From Microvirga thermotolerans (lineage in GTDB: Bacteria > Pseudomonadota > Alphaproteobacteria > Rhizobiales > Beijerinckiaceae), in contig NZ_CP045423.1 of assembly GCF_009363855.1 (NCBI RefSeq), positions 2,820,001 to 2,884,000 on the forward strand: DNA of 64,000 nt. The letters run 5' to 3'. The notes below the pieces were generated by a model, which was given only the letters and a program-made list of their open reading frames with translations, had not been told where the DNA came from and did not search any database. The translations under genes and the position numbers were made by a program. Below, piece by piece: positions 18,517 to 32,975 of this stretch (the stretch's first letter is position 1; every line of letters starts with the position of its first letter).

Positions 18517-19745
18517 GATGGTTCGAGGCCATCCGCTCCGCGTGCTCGGCCATCGCGGCCAATGCCCTGCGCAGCCTGCTCACCATGCTCGGCATCGTCA
18601 TCGGCGTGGCGGCGGTGATCGCCATGGTGGCCATCGGCTCCGGGGCGCGCAACCTGGTCGACCGGCAGATCCGCTCCCTCGGAGCCAATCTCGCCATCGT
18701 GACCCCAGGCAACGTCACCCAGGGCGGAGCGCGGCTCGGCGCGGGTGCGGCCTCGTCCCTCACAGACGAGGATGCGGAAGCCATCCGCAGGGAGATCGAC
18801 GGCGTGATCGCCGCCGCGCCGTTCGTGCAGGGCGGGACGCAGGTGGTCGCCGGCGGCAACAACTGGGCGACCCGGATCTACGCCGTCGACAACGACTGGT
18901 TCGAGGCGAGGGAGTGGGACGTCTCGAGCGGCCGGACCTTCGACCCGGAGGAGATCCGCCGCGGCGACATCGTCATCATCCTCGGGCAGACCGTGGCCCG
19001 GAACCTGTTCGGAGACGAGGATCCCATCGACAGGACGGTGCGGGTGCGCAACGTGCCGTTCCGCGTCATCGGCGTCATGGAATCCAAGGGCCAGTCCGCG
19101 TTCGGGCAGGACCAGGACGACGCGATCTTCGTGCCCCTCGACGCGGGCCGCCGCCGCGTCATCGGCCGCAACTACGCGAAGGACCGGTCCGTCGGATCGA
19201 TCTTCGTCAAGTTCGCGCGGGAGGAGGACATCGAGCCGGGGATCGAGCAGATCGCGCAGCTCCTGCGCCAGCGCCACCGCATCCTCGGCGAGCAGGAGGA
19301 CGACTTCTCGATCCGGAACCTGACGGAGATCGCCAACACCGCCTCGGCTTCCGCGAACACGCTCTCCATGCTGCTCGCGGCGGTGGCGGCCGTGTCGCTC
19401 CTCGTCGGCGGCATCGGCATCATGAACATCATGCTCGTCTCCGTCACCGAGCGCACCCGCGAGATCGGCCTGCGGCTCGCGGTGGGCGCGAGGCCGCGCG
19501 ACATCCTCAGCCAGTTCCTCATCGAGGCCACGACCCTGTCGACCATCGGCGGCATCCTCGGCATCGGTCTCGGCGCGGCCGCGGCCTACGGCGTCGCCCG
19601 GCTCGCGGGCTGGCCCTCGCTGATCTCGACGGAAGCGATCCTGATCGCCGTGGGCTTCTCCGCCCTCGTCGGCATCTTCTTCGGCCTCTACCCGGCCCAG
19701 CGCGCCGCCCGTCTCGATCCCATCGAGGCGCTGCGGCGGGAGTGA
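18513..19745 (+). CDS. MacB-type ABC transporter permease
   Basis: The permease half of the split MacB pump, 410 residues. It has an N-terminal membrane helix (LRSLLTMLGIVIGVAAVIAM), a large periplasmic MacB_PCD domain (about residues 45-280), and a C-terminal FtsX domain with three helices. The conserved ERTREIGLRLAVGARPRDI follows the first of these and RLDPIEALRRE closes the protein, both diagnostic of MacB permeases. The substrate cannot be told from sequence; macrolides, lipopeptides and siderophores are known in the family. It converges with metH, with only 9 bases between the stops. Confidence 0.92.
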   Translation: MRWFEAIRSACSAIAANALRSLLTMLGIVIGVAAVIAMVAIGSGARNLVDRQIRSLGANLAIVTPGNVTQGGARLGAGAASSLTDEDAEAIRREIDGVIAAAPFVQGGTQVVAGGNNWATRIYAVDNDWFEAREWDVSSGRTFDPEEIRRGDIVIILGQTVARNLFGDEDPIDRTVRVRNVPFRVIGVMESKGQSAFGQDQDDAIFVPLDAGRRRVIGRNYAKDRSVGSIFVKFAREEDIEPGIEQIAQLLRQRHRILGEQEDDFSIRNLTEIANTASASANTLSMLLAAVAAVSLLVGGIGIMNIMLVSVTERTREIGLRLAVGARPRDILSQFLIEATTLSTIGGILGIGLGAAAAYGVARLAGWPSLISTEAILIAVGFSALVGIFFGLYPAQRAARLDPIEALRRE

Positions 19746-19754
19746 AGGGCGCGC

Positions 19755-23516
<3,762 letters not shown>

Positions 23517-23582
23517 CGTCTTTCGTCGTTACCGGTTCGCCCGGTGCAGCCGCCCTTACCGCGCGGCAGCGGGTTTGACACG

Positions 23583-23606
23583 AAAAGGCCGGGCGCAGGC
23601 CCGGCC
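23583..23606 (-). terminator. Rho-independent terminator after metF
   Basis: On the minus strand, GGCCGGGC (23606-23599), a 4-base loop and GCCCGGCC (23594-23587) form a perfect 8-bp stem followed by TTTT (23586-23583). It lies directly after the metF stop and upstream of metH. Confidence 0.8.
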
Positions 23607-23613
23607 GATGGAT

Positions 23614-24519
23614 TCAGGCGGCCGCCCGTTCGGCTTCGCCGCGCAGCCCAAGCAGGCGGCAGATCGCATAGACGAGATCGGCCCGGTTCATGGTGTAGAA
23701 ATGGAATTCGCTGACGCCGCGGTCGACGAGGTCGATCACCTGCTCCGCCGCAACCGCAGCGGCGATGAGCTTGCGCGTCTCCACATCGTCCTCCAGCCCC
23801 TCGAACCGGGCGGCGAGCCAGGCGGGGATGCTCGCTCCCGCCTTCGCCGCGAAATTCGCCGTCTGCCTGAAGTTCTGCACCGGCACGATGCCGGGAACGA
23901 TGGGGATGTCGATGCCGCGCGCCCGGACCCGGTCGAGGTAGCGGAAATAGACGTCGTTGTCGAAGAAGAACTGGGTGATGGCGCGATCCGCGCCGCAATC
24001 CACCTTCTCCTTCAGCACGTCGATATCCGCATCGAGGGATGCGGCTTCGGGATGCTTTTCGGGGTAGGCCGAGACCGACACCTCGAAATCGCCGATGGCC
24101 TTGATGCCCGCCACGAGATCGCAGGTGCGCTGGTAGCCTTCCGCATGGGGCTCGTAGGCGGTGCCGAGGCCGCCGACCGGGTCGCCGCGAAGGGCCACCA
24201 CGTGGCGCACCCCGGCCTCCCAGTAGGAGCGGACCACGCTGTCGACCTCGGCCTTGCTGGCCGCTACGCAGGTGAGGTGCGCCGCGGGCTTCAGCCGCGT
24301 CTCCCGCACGAGCCGGGCGACGGTGGCATGGGTGCGCTCGCGGGTCGAGCCGCCGGCGCCGTAGGTCACGGACACGAACTGCGGGTTGAGGGGAGCGAGG
24401 CGTTCGATGGAGGACCACAGGGTCGCCTCCATCTCCGGGGTCTTGGGGGGAAAGAACTCGAAGGAGACCCTGATCGGACAGGACGGCTGGCGGCTGGGGC
24501 GGAGGGCGATCGGCGACAT
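23614..24519 (-). CDS. metF: 5,10-methylenetetrahydrofolate reductase MetF
   Basis: MetF reduces 5,10-methylene-THF to 5-methyl-THF with FAD and NAD(P)H, supplying MetH. The 301-residue product has the family start SFEFFPPKTPEME with the catalytic Glu, FVSVTYGAGGSTRERT (about residues 52-67), HLTCVAASKAEV, VALRGDP and FVSVSAYPEKHPEA-like segments, and ITQFFFDND. The ATG at 24517-24519 overlaps the stop of the upstream regulator-methyltransferase as ATGA, so the two are translationally coupled and both respond to the operator at 25552. Confidence 0.97.
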   Translation of the reverse strand: MSPIALRPSRQPSCPIRVSFEFFPPKTPEMEATLWSSIERLAPLNPQFVSVTYGAGGSTRERTHATVARLVRETRLKPAAHLTCVAASKAEVDSVVRSYWEAGVRHVVALRGDPVGGLGTAYEPHAEGYQRTCDLVAGIKAIGDFEVSVSAYPEKHPEAASLDADIDVLKEKVDCGADRAITQFFFDNDVYFRYLDRVRARGIDIPIVPGIVPVQNFRQTANFAAKAGASIPAWLAARFEGLEDDVETRKLIAAAVAAEQVIDLVDRGVSEFHFYTMNRADLVYAICRLLGLRGEAERAAA

Positions 24520-25532
24520 CAGGCGACCTCTCTGTCGGGGGCGGCGAGCGGCCAGTCCGTCGCGACGCGCCGGTCCTGTCCGAGCCAAAGGGAAACGATG
24601 AGCTGCTCGCCGCCCTTTCCGGCCGGAGCGATCTGCCGGTTGAGGGTGCAGTCGAGCCCGGCCTCGCCGAGCCAGTCGGCCACCTGCTCGGGAGCGAAGC
24701 CGAGCCGGCGATGGGCCTGCGTCTCGCGCAGGAATTCGAGGTTGTGCGGCGCGAAGTCGACCACCAGGATCCGGCCGCCGGGCGCCACCAGCCGCGAGGC
24801 CTCGCGGATCGCCCGGGCCGGATCGTCGAGATAGTGCAGGACCTGGTGGATCACGACGAGGTCGAACGTGTCGCGCGGGAACGGCGGCGCGTAGATGTCG
24901 CCCTGCCGCAGCTCGATGCCCCTCAGGCCCGCCTTCTCCAGGTTGGCGCGGGCGACCGAGAGCATGGCATGGCTCGCATCGAGCCCCACGGTCCGCGAGG
25001 CCCGCGGCGCGAGGAGCTGGAGCATCCGGCCGGTCCCCGTGCCGAGGTCGACGAGATTGCGGATCGGCCTGTCGCCCAGCGCCTCCAGGACCGCCGCCTC
25101 CACCGTGGCCTCCGGCGCATGGAGCGAGCGGAGCCGGTCCCATTCCGGCGCCAGCCGGGAGAAGAACGCCTGCGCCGCCTGGGCCCGCTGGGCGCGGACG
25201 GCCTCGAGCCGGGTCCGGTCGTCGAGGAGCAGGGGATCGGAGCGGTTGAGGCTGTCGAGCATGGGCCGCAGGAGCCGGGCGGCCTCGCCCCGGTCCATGA
25301 GGCGGAAGAAGGCCCACGCCCCCTCCCTATGCCGCTCCACGAGCCCGGCCTCCACGAGGAGCTTGAGGTGGCGCGAAATGCGCGGCTGGGACTGGCCGAG
25401 AATGTCCGTCAGGTCGGAAACGGAGAGTTCCCCCTCCGTCAGCAGGGCGAGAATCCGCAGGCGCGTCTCCTCGGCTGCTGCCCGCAGGATGGTCAGCGTC
25501 AGGTCCAGCGATGGCGATGCGGCGTCCGGCAC
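24519..25532 (-). CDS. ArsR-family regulator fused to SAM-dependent methyltransferase
   Basis: A 337-residue fusion. Residues about 10-95 are an ArsR winged helix (ETRLRILALLTEGELSVSDLTDILGQSQPRISRHLKLL), without the Cys cluster of metal sensors. Residues about 145-300 are a class I methyltransferase with the SAM motif VDLGTGTGRML, VGLDASHAML and FDLVVIHQVLHYLDD. Such fusions adjoin metF in many Hyphomicrobiales and are likely methionine-cycle regulators sensing SAM or SAH through the methyltransferase fold; this is inference. The start is GTG at 25530-25532, since a TGA lies seven codons upstream. The palindrome 20 bases upstream suggests autoregulation. Confidence 0.92.
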   Translation of the reverse strand: MPDAASPSLDLTLTILRAAAEETRLRILALLTEGELSVSDLTDILGQSQPRISRHLKLLVEAGLVERHREGAWAFFRLMDRGEAARLLRPMLDSLNRSDPLLLDDRTRLEAVRAQRAQAAQAFFSRLAPEWDRLRSLHAPEATVEAAVLEALGDRPIRNLVDLGTGTGRMLQLLAPRASRTVGLDASHAMLSVARANLEKAGLRGIELRQGDIYAPPFPRDTFDLVVIHQVLHYLDDPARAIREASRLVAPGGRILVVDFAPHNLEFLRETQAHRRLGFAPEQVADWLGEAGLDCTLNRQIAPAGKGGEQLIVSLWLGQDRRVATDWPLAAPDREVA

Positions 25533-25551
25533 GATGCAAACTCGCTCTCAC

Positions 25552-25571
25552 ATATAAAGATATGTTTATAT
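25552..25571. promoter_or_regulatory. Perfect palindrome, putative ArsR-type operator of metF operon
   Basis: ATATAAA (25552-25558), six bases, then TTTATAT (25565-25571) is an exact 7-6-7 inverted repeat. It is strikingly AT-rich in this GC-rich genome and lies 20 bases before the GTG of the ArsR-methyltransferase. ArsR dimers bind such AT-rich imperfect palindromes, so this is a strong candidate autoregulatory site controlling the regulator and metF. Confidence 0.75.
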
Positions 25572-25657
25572 CTTCCGCGCTGTCGGGGCAAGCGAAACCT
25601 TCCCTCGCGACGCCGGGGCGGGCGGGAATTCGGGGAGGCTCTGCCGGGAAGGACCGG

Positions 25658-26533
25658 TTACCGGTTCGGGCGCGAGGCGTGGCGCGCCAGGAGGACCAGG
25701 AGAACGACCGCTCCGGCGACGAGCCAGGCGGAGAGCCCCACCCTCTCCCCGTTGAGTCCGGCGGCGATGAGCAGCGTCACGAAGGTCTGGAGAAGCTGGA
25801 CCTGGCTGACGAGGGCGATGCCGCCCAGGGCGAGGCCCGCATTCCAGGCGAAGAAGCCGAGATACTGGCTCATGAGCGCCACGTAGGCGAAGCCGATCCA
25901 GTTCCAGAGCGGAACCGCGGCGGGATCGCCGGGCATGGACCAGAGGGTCGCCGGGACGGTGACGGGCAGCGAAACGACGAGGATCCAGGAGATCACCTCC
26001 CAGCCCGCATGGCCCGCCCGGACGAGCTTGCCCGAAAGCACGTAGCCCAGGGCCGAGGCGATTGCAGCGGCGAGCAGGAAGAGGTCGCCCGCCTGAACGG
26101 ATCCCCCGCTCTCGTAGAGCGTGAAGCCCGTGACGAGCGCTGCCCCGGCGACCGCCGCGAGCCAGAAGGTCGGGCTCGGCCGCTCGCCGGCGATGAGGGC
26201 GCCGATCGCCGAGGTCGCGAGGGGGAGGATGCCGAGGACCACGCCGCCATGGCCCGCCGGAACGGTCTGCATGGCCAGGGCCGTGAAGCCGGGAAAGCCC
26301 GCGACGAGGCACAGGGCGGCGAGGCAGAGGGTCCGAAGCTGGCGCGCATTGGGCCGGGGCCTGCGCAGGAGGAGCAGGGTCCCGCCGGCGAGGATCCCCG
26401 CCAGGGCCGCGCGGCCCGCCGTCACGAAGAGCGGGCTCAACGCCGCGACCGCGAGATGCGTGAAGGGCAGCGTCCCGGCGAAGATGCACACGCCGACGAA
26501 GCCGAGCAGCAGGCCGGATGTTTCGCGGGACAT
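25658..26533 (-). CDS. EamA/DMT-family transporter
   Basis: A 291-residue integral membrane protein with about ten hydrophobic segments and two EamA repeats. The first half runs from GLLLGFVGVCIFAGTLPF and the second from GDLFLLAAAIASALGYVLSG. The family exports metabolites or amino acids across the inner membrane; the substrate is unknown. It ends the run EttA-SDR-AMP nucleosidase-EamA, 25 bases after the AMP nucleosidase stop, but a functional link is not evident. Confidence 0.88.
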   Translation of the reverse strand: MSRETSGLLLGFVGVCIFAGTLPFTHLAVAALSPLFVTAGRAALAGILAGGTLLLLRRPRPNARQLRTLCLAALCLVAGFPGFTALAMQTVPAGHGGVVLGILPLATSAIGALIAGERPSPTFWLAAVAGAALVTGFTLYESGGSVQAGDLFLLAAAIASALGYVLSGKLVRAGHAGWEVISWILVVSLPVTVPATLWSMPGDPAAVPLWNWIGFAYVALMSQYLGFFAWNAGLALGGIALVSQVQLLQTFVTLLIAAGLNGERVGLSAWLVAGAVVLLVLLARHASRPNR

Positions 26534-26558
26534 GGAGCCTCTGGGGTGAGCGAAGGGT

Positions 26559-28022
26559 TTAGCGGAACGGCGGCTCGTCGAAGCTGCGCAGCTTGCGCGA
26601 GTGCAGGGAGGTCCGCTGGTCGCGCAGGATGTCGAGGGCGGCGAGGCCGATCATCAGATGCTCGCCCACGGCGCGCTCGTAGAAGGCGTTCGCCGCTCCG
26701 GGCAGCTTGATCTCCCCGTGAAGGGGCTTGTCGGAGACGCAGAGCAGCGTGCCGTAGGGCACCCGGAGCCGGTAGCCCTGGGCGGCGATGGTGCCGCTCT
26801 CCATGTCGACGGCGATGGCCCGCGAGAGGTTGATCTGCCGCCGCTCCTGGCTCCAGCGCAGCTCCCAGTTCCGGTCGTCGTAGGTCACCACCGTCCCGGT
26901 GCGCAGGCGGCGCTTGAGCTCCTCCCCCCGCTCGCCCGTGACCCGGGCCGCCGCCTCCTGCAGCGCGACCTGGACCTCCGCGAGGGCGGGGATCGGGATC
27001 TCGGGCGGGACCGCATTGTCGAGGATGCGGTCGCGGCGCAGGTAGCCGTGGGCCAGCACGTAGTCGCCGATGGTCTGGGACTGGCGCAGCCCGCCGCAAT
27101 GGCCGACCATGAGCCAGCAATGGGGCCGCAGGACCGCGAGATGGTCCGTGATGTTCTTGGCGTTGGAGGGGCCGACGCCGATGTTGACCAGGGTCACCCC
27201 GTGCCCGTCCCGGCGCGTGAGGTGGTAGGACGGCATCTGGAACCGGTGCCAGGGCGAGGAGCCGATCAGCTCCGCCACCGTGTCCTCCGGCAGCCCGCCC
27301 TCGATGGAAATGCCGCCGGGCAGGATCAGCTTCTCGAAGGGGCTTTCCGGATTGGCGAGCTCGCTCACCGCCCAGCGGACGAACTGGTCCACGTAGCGGT
27401 GATAGTTCGTGAGCAGGATCCAGGGCTGCACGCAGCGCCAGTCGCTGCCCGTGTAGTGCACGAGGCGGCGCAGGGAATAGTCGGTCCGCGCCGCGTCGAA
27501 CAGGGAGAGCGGGCGCGGCGCATGCTCCGCGAACTCCCACAGCCCGTCGGCGATCTCGTCGCCCACGGAGGCGAGAAGCGGCGTCGGGAAGAACCGCGCG
27601 AGCTCCGCGGCGGAATGCGCGCCGCGGCCGAGCTCGTCTCCCCGCTCGAAGATGTAGGGATAGGGGATCTCCTGGCCGCTCGTCCCGACCTCGAGCGTCA
27701 CCCCGTAGTCGCGGACGAGGTGCCTGAGCTGCTCCAGCAGGTAGTTCCGGAAGAAGGCCGGCTGCGTGACGGTCGTCGCATAGGCGCCCGGCACCTGCAG
27801 CTTCGCATAGGCCCGCTGCTTCACGGGGGGGAGCGAGGTGGCCGCATAGACCACGCGCAGTTCGGGATAGCGGAAGCGCAGGCGCTCCTCGGGCGTGGGC
27901 GGAACCTGAGTCGCGAAGAAGCGCTCCAGCGCATGGCGCTGCGCCTCGACCGCCGAATCGTAGAGCAGGACGAGCTTTTCGACGGCTTCCTCGGGAGAGG
28001 CGACGGACTGGAAGGGCTTCAT
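26559..28022 (-). CDS. amn: AMP nucleosidase Amn
   Basis: Amn hydrolyses AMP to adenine and ribose 5-phosphate in the cytoplasm and adjusts the AMP pool. The 487-residue product has the amn N-terminal domain (SPEEAVEKLVLLYDSAVEAQRHAL) and a C-terminal nucleoside phosphorylase fold with VNIGVGPSNAKNITDHLAVL, MVGHCGGLRQSQTIGDYVLAHGY, and AVDMESGTIAAQGYRLRVPYGTLLCVSDKPLHGE, all diagnostic of this enzyme. The ATG at 28020-28022 is chosen because the protein then aligns with E. coli Amn from its start. A TTG at 28070 would add 16 residues. Confidence 0.95.
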   Translation of the reverse strand: MKPFQSVASPEEAVEKLVLLYDSAVEAQRHALERFFATQVPPTPEERLRFRYPELRVVYAATSLPPVKQRAYAKLQVPGAYATTVTQPAFFRNYLLEQLRHLVRDYGVTLEVGTSGQEIPYPYIFERGDELGRGAHSAAELARFFPTPLLASVGDEIADGLWEFAEHAPRPLSLFDAARTDYSLRRLVHYTGSDWRCVQPWILLTNYHRYVDQFVRWAVSELANPESPFEKLILPGGISIEGGLPEDTVAELIGSSPWHRFQMPSYHLTRRDGHGVTLVNIGVGPSNAKNITDHLAVLRPHCWLMVGHCGGLRQSQTIGDYVLAHGYLRRDRILDNAVPPEIPIPALAEVQVALQEAAARVTGERGEELKRRLRTGTVVTYDDRNWELRWSQERRQINLSRAIAVDMESGTIAAQGYRLRVPYGTLLCVSDKPLHGEIKLPGAANAFYERAVGEHLMIGLAALDILRDQRTSLHSRKLRSFDEPPFR

Positions 28023-28112
28023 CTCATCAGCGGGCACGGCGACATCTTCTGTCAAGTTCTCGTGCCTCAAGGGTCTTACACGGTTTCGCGCGGGAACCCA
28101 ACCTCTTCGCGC

Positions 28113-28799
<687 letters not shown>

Positions 28800-28805
28800 G
28801 GACGC

Positions 28806-30458
<1,653 letters not shown>

Positions 30459-30501
30459 GGAAAAACCTGCCGAATGGGATCGTGTTGGGGAATTGCGGGG
30501 T

Positions 30502-30530
30502 GAGTTAGCAGGGGCGGCCCCAAGGAGCAA
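30502..30530 (-). promoter_or_regulatory. Predicted promoter of ettA
   Basis: Read on the minus strand, TTGCTC (30525-30530), a 17-base spacer and TAACTC (30502-30507) form a reasonable sigma-70 promoter. Transcription would start about 36-40 bases before the ettA GTG, so the long upstream gap is not needed as a leader. Confidence 0.5.
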
Positions 30531-30660
30531 GGTGGGCAAGCCCCGCTTCCAGATCGCGCAGGATGCCCTCCCATCGCCGCGAAGCCCTCTCCTGCGGAGC
30601 CCGGGCGCGCTCAGGAAGCGCCGCCCTGCCCTCTTCCCCTTCCTCGGCAAGCGCCGACAT

Positions 30661-30697
30661 GCCCTCTCCCCCCTTGCGGGGGAGAGCCGGAGAGGGG
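30661..30697. repeat. Imperfect palindromic CCCTCTCC repeat
   Basis: The segment reads CCCTCTCCCCCC, TTGC, GGGGGAGAG and then GGAGAGGGG, so it can fold as a stem of about ten pairs. Elements with this CCCTCTCCCC/GGGGAGAGGG form are scattered in intergenic regions of many Hyphomicrobiales genomes. Copy number cannot be judged from one window. Confidence 0.5.
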
Positions 30698-31242
30698 ATG
30701 CGGGCGCGCGCTCCGAGAGGCTGGCGCTGCACCCCCTGCCCCTCCCCCTCGCAAGTCGGGTGGTCCCGGCTTGCGCACCGGAAGAGCCGATCCCGGGGCG
30801 ACGCGTGATCGGCGGGGGAGGGAACGCGTCACGCTTCCCGCGCACCGCCGTCCGCCCGGACCGGCCCGGCCATGCCGCCGGAGATGAGACGTGAGAAGCA
30901 CGCACGCCGCCGCGTCCTCCGGGCGCGTGGGCCCGGAGGGGCGGCGGGGTCGAGGGGGCACGAGGGTCGCTCCGGCTCGGGGGAAGGAAGGGGTGAAGGC
31001 AATGAGCCGCAGCGTCATCGCGCCCGGTTCTTTTCCGGCGGACCGGCGGCGGAGGCTCCGGGGATGGCCCGGACGCGGGACGGCGTTGACGAACGCCGGC
31101 GGCGCCGGACGGCCCGGAGCCCCGGCTCTGCCGGGGCCGCCCGCGGCCGGCGCGTGCGTGGCGCGCGGGCGCGGGACCGGTCCCGTCCCCGCATTCGGCG
31201 ACGCCTCGCGAGCGCGCCCCTCGGCGGGACGGGATGCGTTAC

Positions 31243-31271
31243 GATATAGCCGAGCTTGGTGCCGCTGTCAA
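31243..31271 (-). promoter_or_regulatory. Near-consensus sigma-70 promoter with no assigned gene
   Basis: On the minus strand TTGACA (31266-31271) is a perfect -35, followed after exactly 17 bases by TATATC (31243-31248). This is the best promoter in the window. Transcription would run from about 31236 into the gap upstream of ettA. There is no protein-coding gene for about 780 bases, and ettA has a nearer promoter. Confidence 0.65.
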
Positions 31272-31539
31272 GAACGAAAGCGGAACATTGCTGCGGGCGC
31301 GCCTTGCCGGGACGCGCAGCGGGAGAGCCGTTGCCGTCGCGGGGCACGCTTCGAGGGGCCCGCCTGTCCGGACGGCGGCAGCCGCGGCGTCTTCCGCACC
31401 GCAGGGGTGATGGCTTCCGGGCTCGCCTGCGGCGCCCCGGAATGACGGAGGGCGAGGGAAGAGGGGCGCGGCGAGACGGGAACGACGGGGCGCGGGCGCG
31501 GGATGACGCAAGCGGGCGGCGGACGTCGCGCCGGCGCGG

Positions 31540-32880
31540 TCACAGGCCGAAGGGGTAGGTCTCCGGCATCCCCTCCCCGTGCGCCTCGGTGAGGGGCGTC
31601 ACGGCCGTGGTCTCCTCGAACCAGACATAGGCGTCGAACTGCTCCGGCAGGATCGCCTCGAAGTAGTGGCTGTAGAGTTCGGTCTCGGGCCGGTAGATCA
31701 CGCCGATGGCGCGCTCCAGGCGCGGGCGGGACAGGGCGCGGCGCAGGTCGAGGCGATCGGTTCCCCGCCAGTCCGTCAGGAAACGGCCGAGGCCCGCGTC
31801 GCGGAAGATGCGCTCGTGGCTGTCGGGGCGCGCCGGGCGCACCTCCTTGATCTCCATGGCGGCGTCCCAGTCGCTCGCGGCGGCGACGGTGCCGCGGTCC
31901 GTGCCGAAGCCGATGAGCGCCGCCCTGTCCCCGTAGGCCGTGCGGCACAGCTCGCCGATGTTGAACTCGCCCTGCCAGCCCATGGCCGTGGCGGCCGCGT
32001 TGCCGATATGGGAGTTGTGCGCCCAGACCACCGCCTTCGCGCCCTCGCGCCGCGCCAGGAGCCGCTGCAGGGTGTCGAACATGTGCCGGTCGCGCAGGTT
32101 CCAGGACTCCGTCGCCCCCTCGTACATGATCCGGTAGTAGTGCTCCGCCGCGTGGACGATCCGCGCGTTCTGGACCGCGTCGAAGAAGGCCTCGCCGTCC
32201 GCGCCGAGATAGTCCAGCCGCCTGGCGAGCATGTCCTGGAGCTGGGCGAGGAGGGCCTGATCGCAGGGCCTCTTGCGGCCCGTGACGACGGCGCGGCCGT
32301 AGCGGGCGGGATCCGACTGCCAGGGGCTGAGGCAGCCGTAGCGCCCCCTCGCCTCCTGGGCCGCCTCGGGATCGATCCGGTCGAGGTAGTCGATCACCGC
32401 CCGGATCGAGGCATCGAGGCTGTAGACGTCGAGGCCGCGGAACTCGGCGCGCTCCCGCTCCGGGCGCTCGCGGTTGAAGTCCCTCAGCCAGTTGACGAAG
32501 TCCTCCACCTCCTCGTTGCGCCACATCCAGGCGGGGAAGCGCTGGAAGGCGGCGTCGTCGGCCGGCGGAACGGGGCGGTGGCGCACATAGGCGTCGATGC
32601 GGGCCGCATCCGGCCAGTCGGCCTCGGCTGCGACGATGGTGAAGCCGTGGCGCTCCACCAGCCGGCGCGTGATCGCGGCGCGGGCGCGGTAGAACTCCGA
32701 CGTGCCGTGCGTCGCCTCCCCGAGCAGCACGACCGTCGCGTCGGCGAAGCGGTCGAACATGGCGCCGAAGGCCTCCGCATCGTCCGGGGACGGCAGGGGC
32801 TCGCCGCTGTGGCGGACGATGCCGACGGTCTCCTCGACCGTGGCGTCGCTCTCGCGTTCCTTCCAGGACAGGCCGGCCAT
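31540..32880 (-). CDS. Erythromycin esterase family protein
   Basis: A 446-residue member of the erythromycin-esterase-like (Ere/SCO-type) hydrolase family. Motifs are VVLLGEATHGTSEFYRAR near residue 50 with the catalytic-site Glu and His, AAEADWPDA, FRGLDVYSLD, and VVWAHNSHIGNAAATAMGW near residue 285. Most chromosomal relatives do not hydrolyse macrolides, and several are fused to or beside phosphoribosyltransferases, so the true substrate is unknown and a resistance role should not be assumed. It is a lone gene, with its ATG at 32878-32880. Confidence 0.88.
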   Translation of the reverse strand: MAGLSWKERESDATVEETVGIVRHSGEPLPSPDDAEAFGAMFDRFADATVVLLGEATHGTSEFYRARAAITRRLVERHGFTIVAAEADWPDAARIDAYVRHRPVPPADDAAFQRFPAWMWRNEEVEDFVNWLRDFNRERPERERAEFRGLDVYSLDASIRAVIDYLDRIDPEAAQEARGRYGCLSPWQSDPARYGRAVVTGRKRPCDQALLAQLQDMLARRLDYLGADGEAFFDAVQNARIVHAAEHYYRIMYEGATESWNLRDRHMFDTLQRLLARREGAKAVVWAHNSHIGNAAATAMGWQGEFNIGELCRTAYGDRAALIGFGTDRGTVAAASDWDAAMEIKEVRPARPDSHERIFRDAGLGRFLTDWRGTDRLDLRRALSRPRLERAIGVIYRPETELYSHYFEAILPEQFDAYVWFEETTAVTPLTEAHGEGMPETYPFGL

Positions 32881-32975
32881 GATCGCACCTCGGGGAAAGC
32901 GGGGCCGGGGCCGCGCCGCCCCGGCACATTTCCTTTAACGGCAGGTGCCTTTGCCTGTTCCGATCCGGACCCGTC

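Larger units (their letters stand above)
30459..31539. other. 1.08-kb intergenic region without a convincing gene
   Basis: This gap between ettA and the erythromycin-esterase-like gene holds only compositionally biased reading frames on both strands (mostly Arg, Gly, Pro and Ala) with no family signature. It is very GC-rich. It contains the ettA promoter at 30502, a palindromic CCCTCTCCCC element at 30661-30697, several GC hairpins such as CCCCGGC-AGA-GCCGGGG-type structures around 31120-31140, and a strong promoter at 31243-31271. It is a possible home for a non-coding RNA or a decayed gene. Confidence 0.6.

Noticed and set aside
23517..23613. Possible SAM or cobalamin riboswitch in front of metH
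   Set aside because: The gap is only 97 bases and is largely explained by the metF terminator; no cobalamin or SAM aptamer core is visible.
30611..31018. Minus-strand frame of 135 residues in the gap upstream of ettA
   Set aside because: Composition is Arg, Pro and Gly with no motif or ribosome site; the region is better left as intergenic.
31540..32880. Reading the erythromycin-esterase-like gene as a macrolide resistance gene
   Set aside because: The family is broad and most chromosomal members lack that activity; there is no mobile or resistance context.
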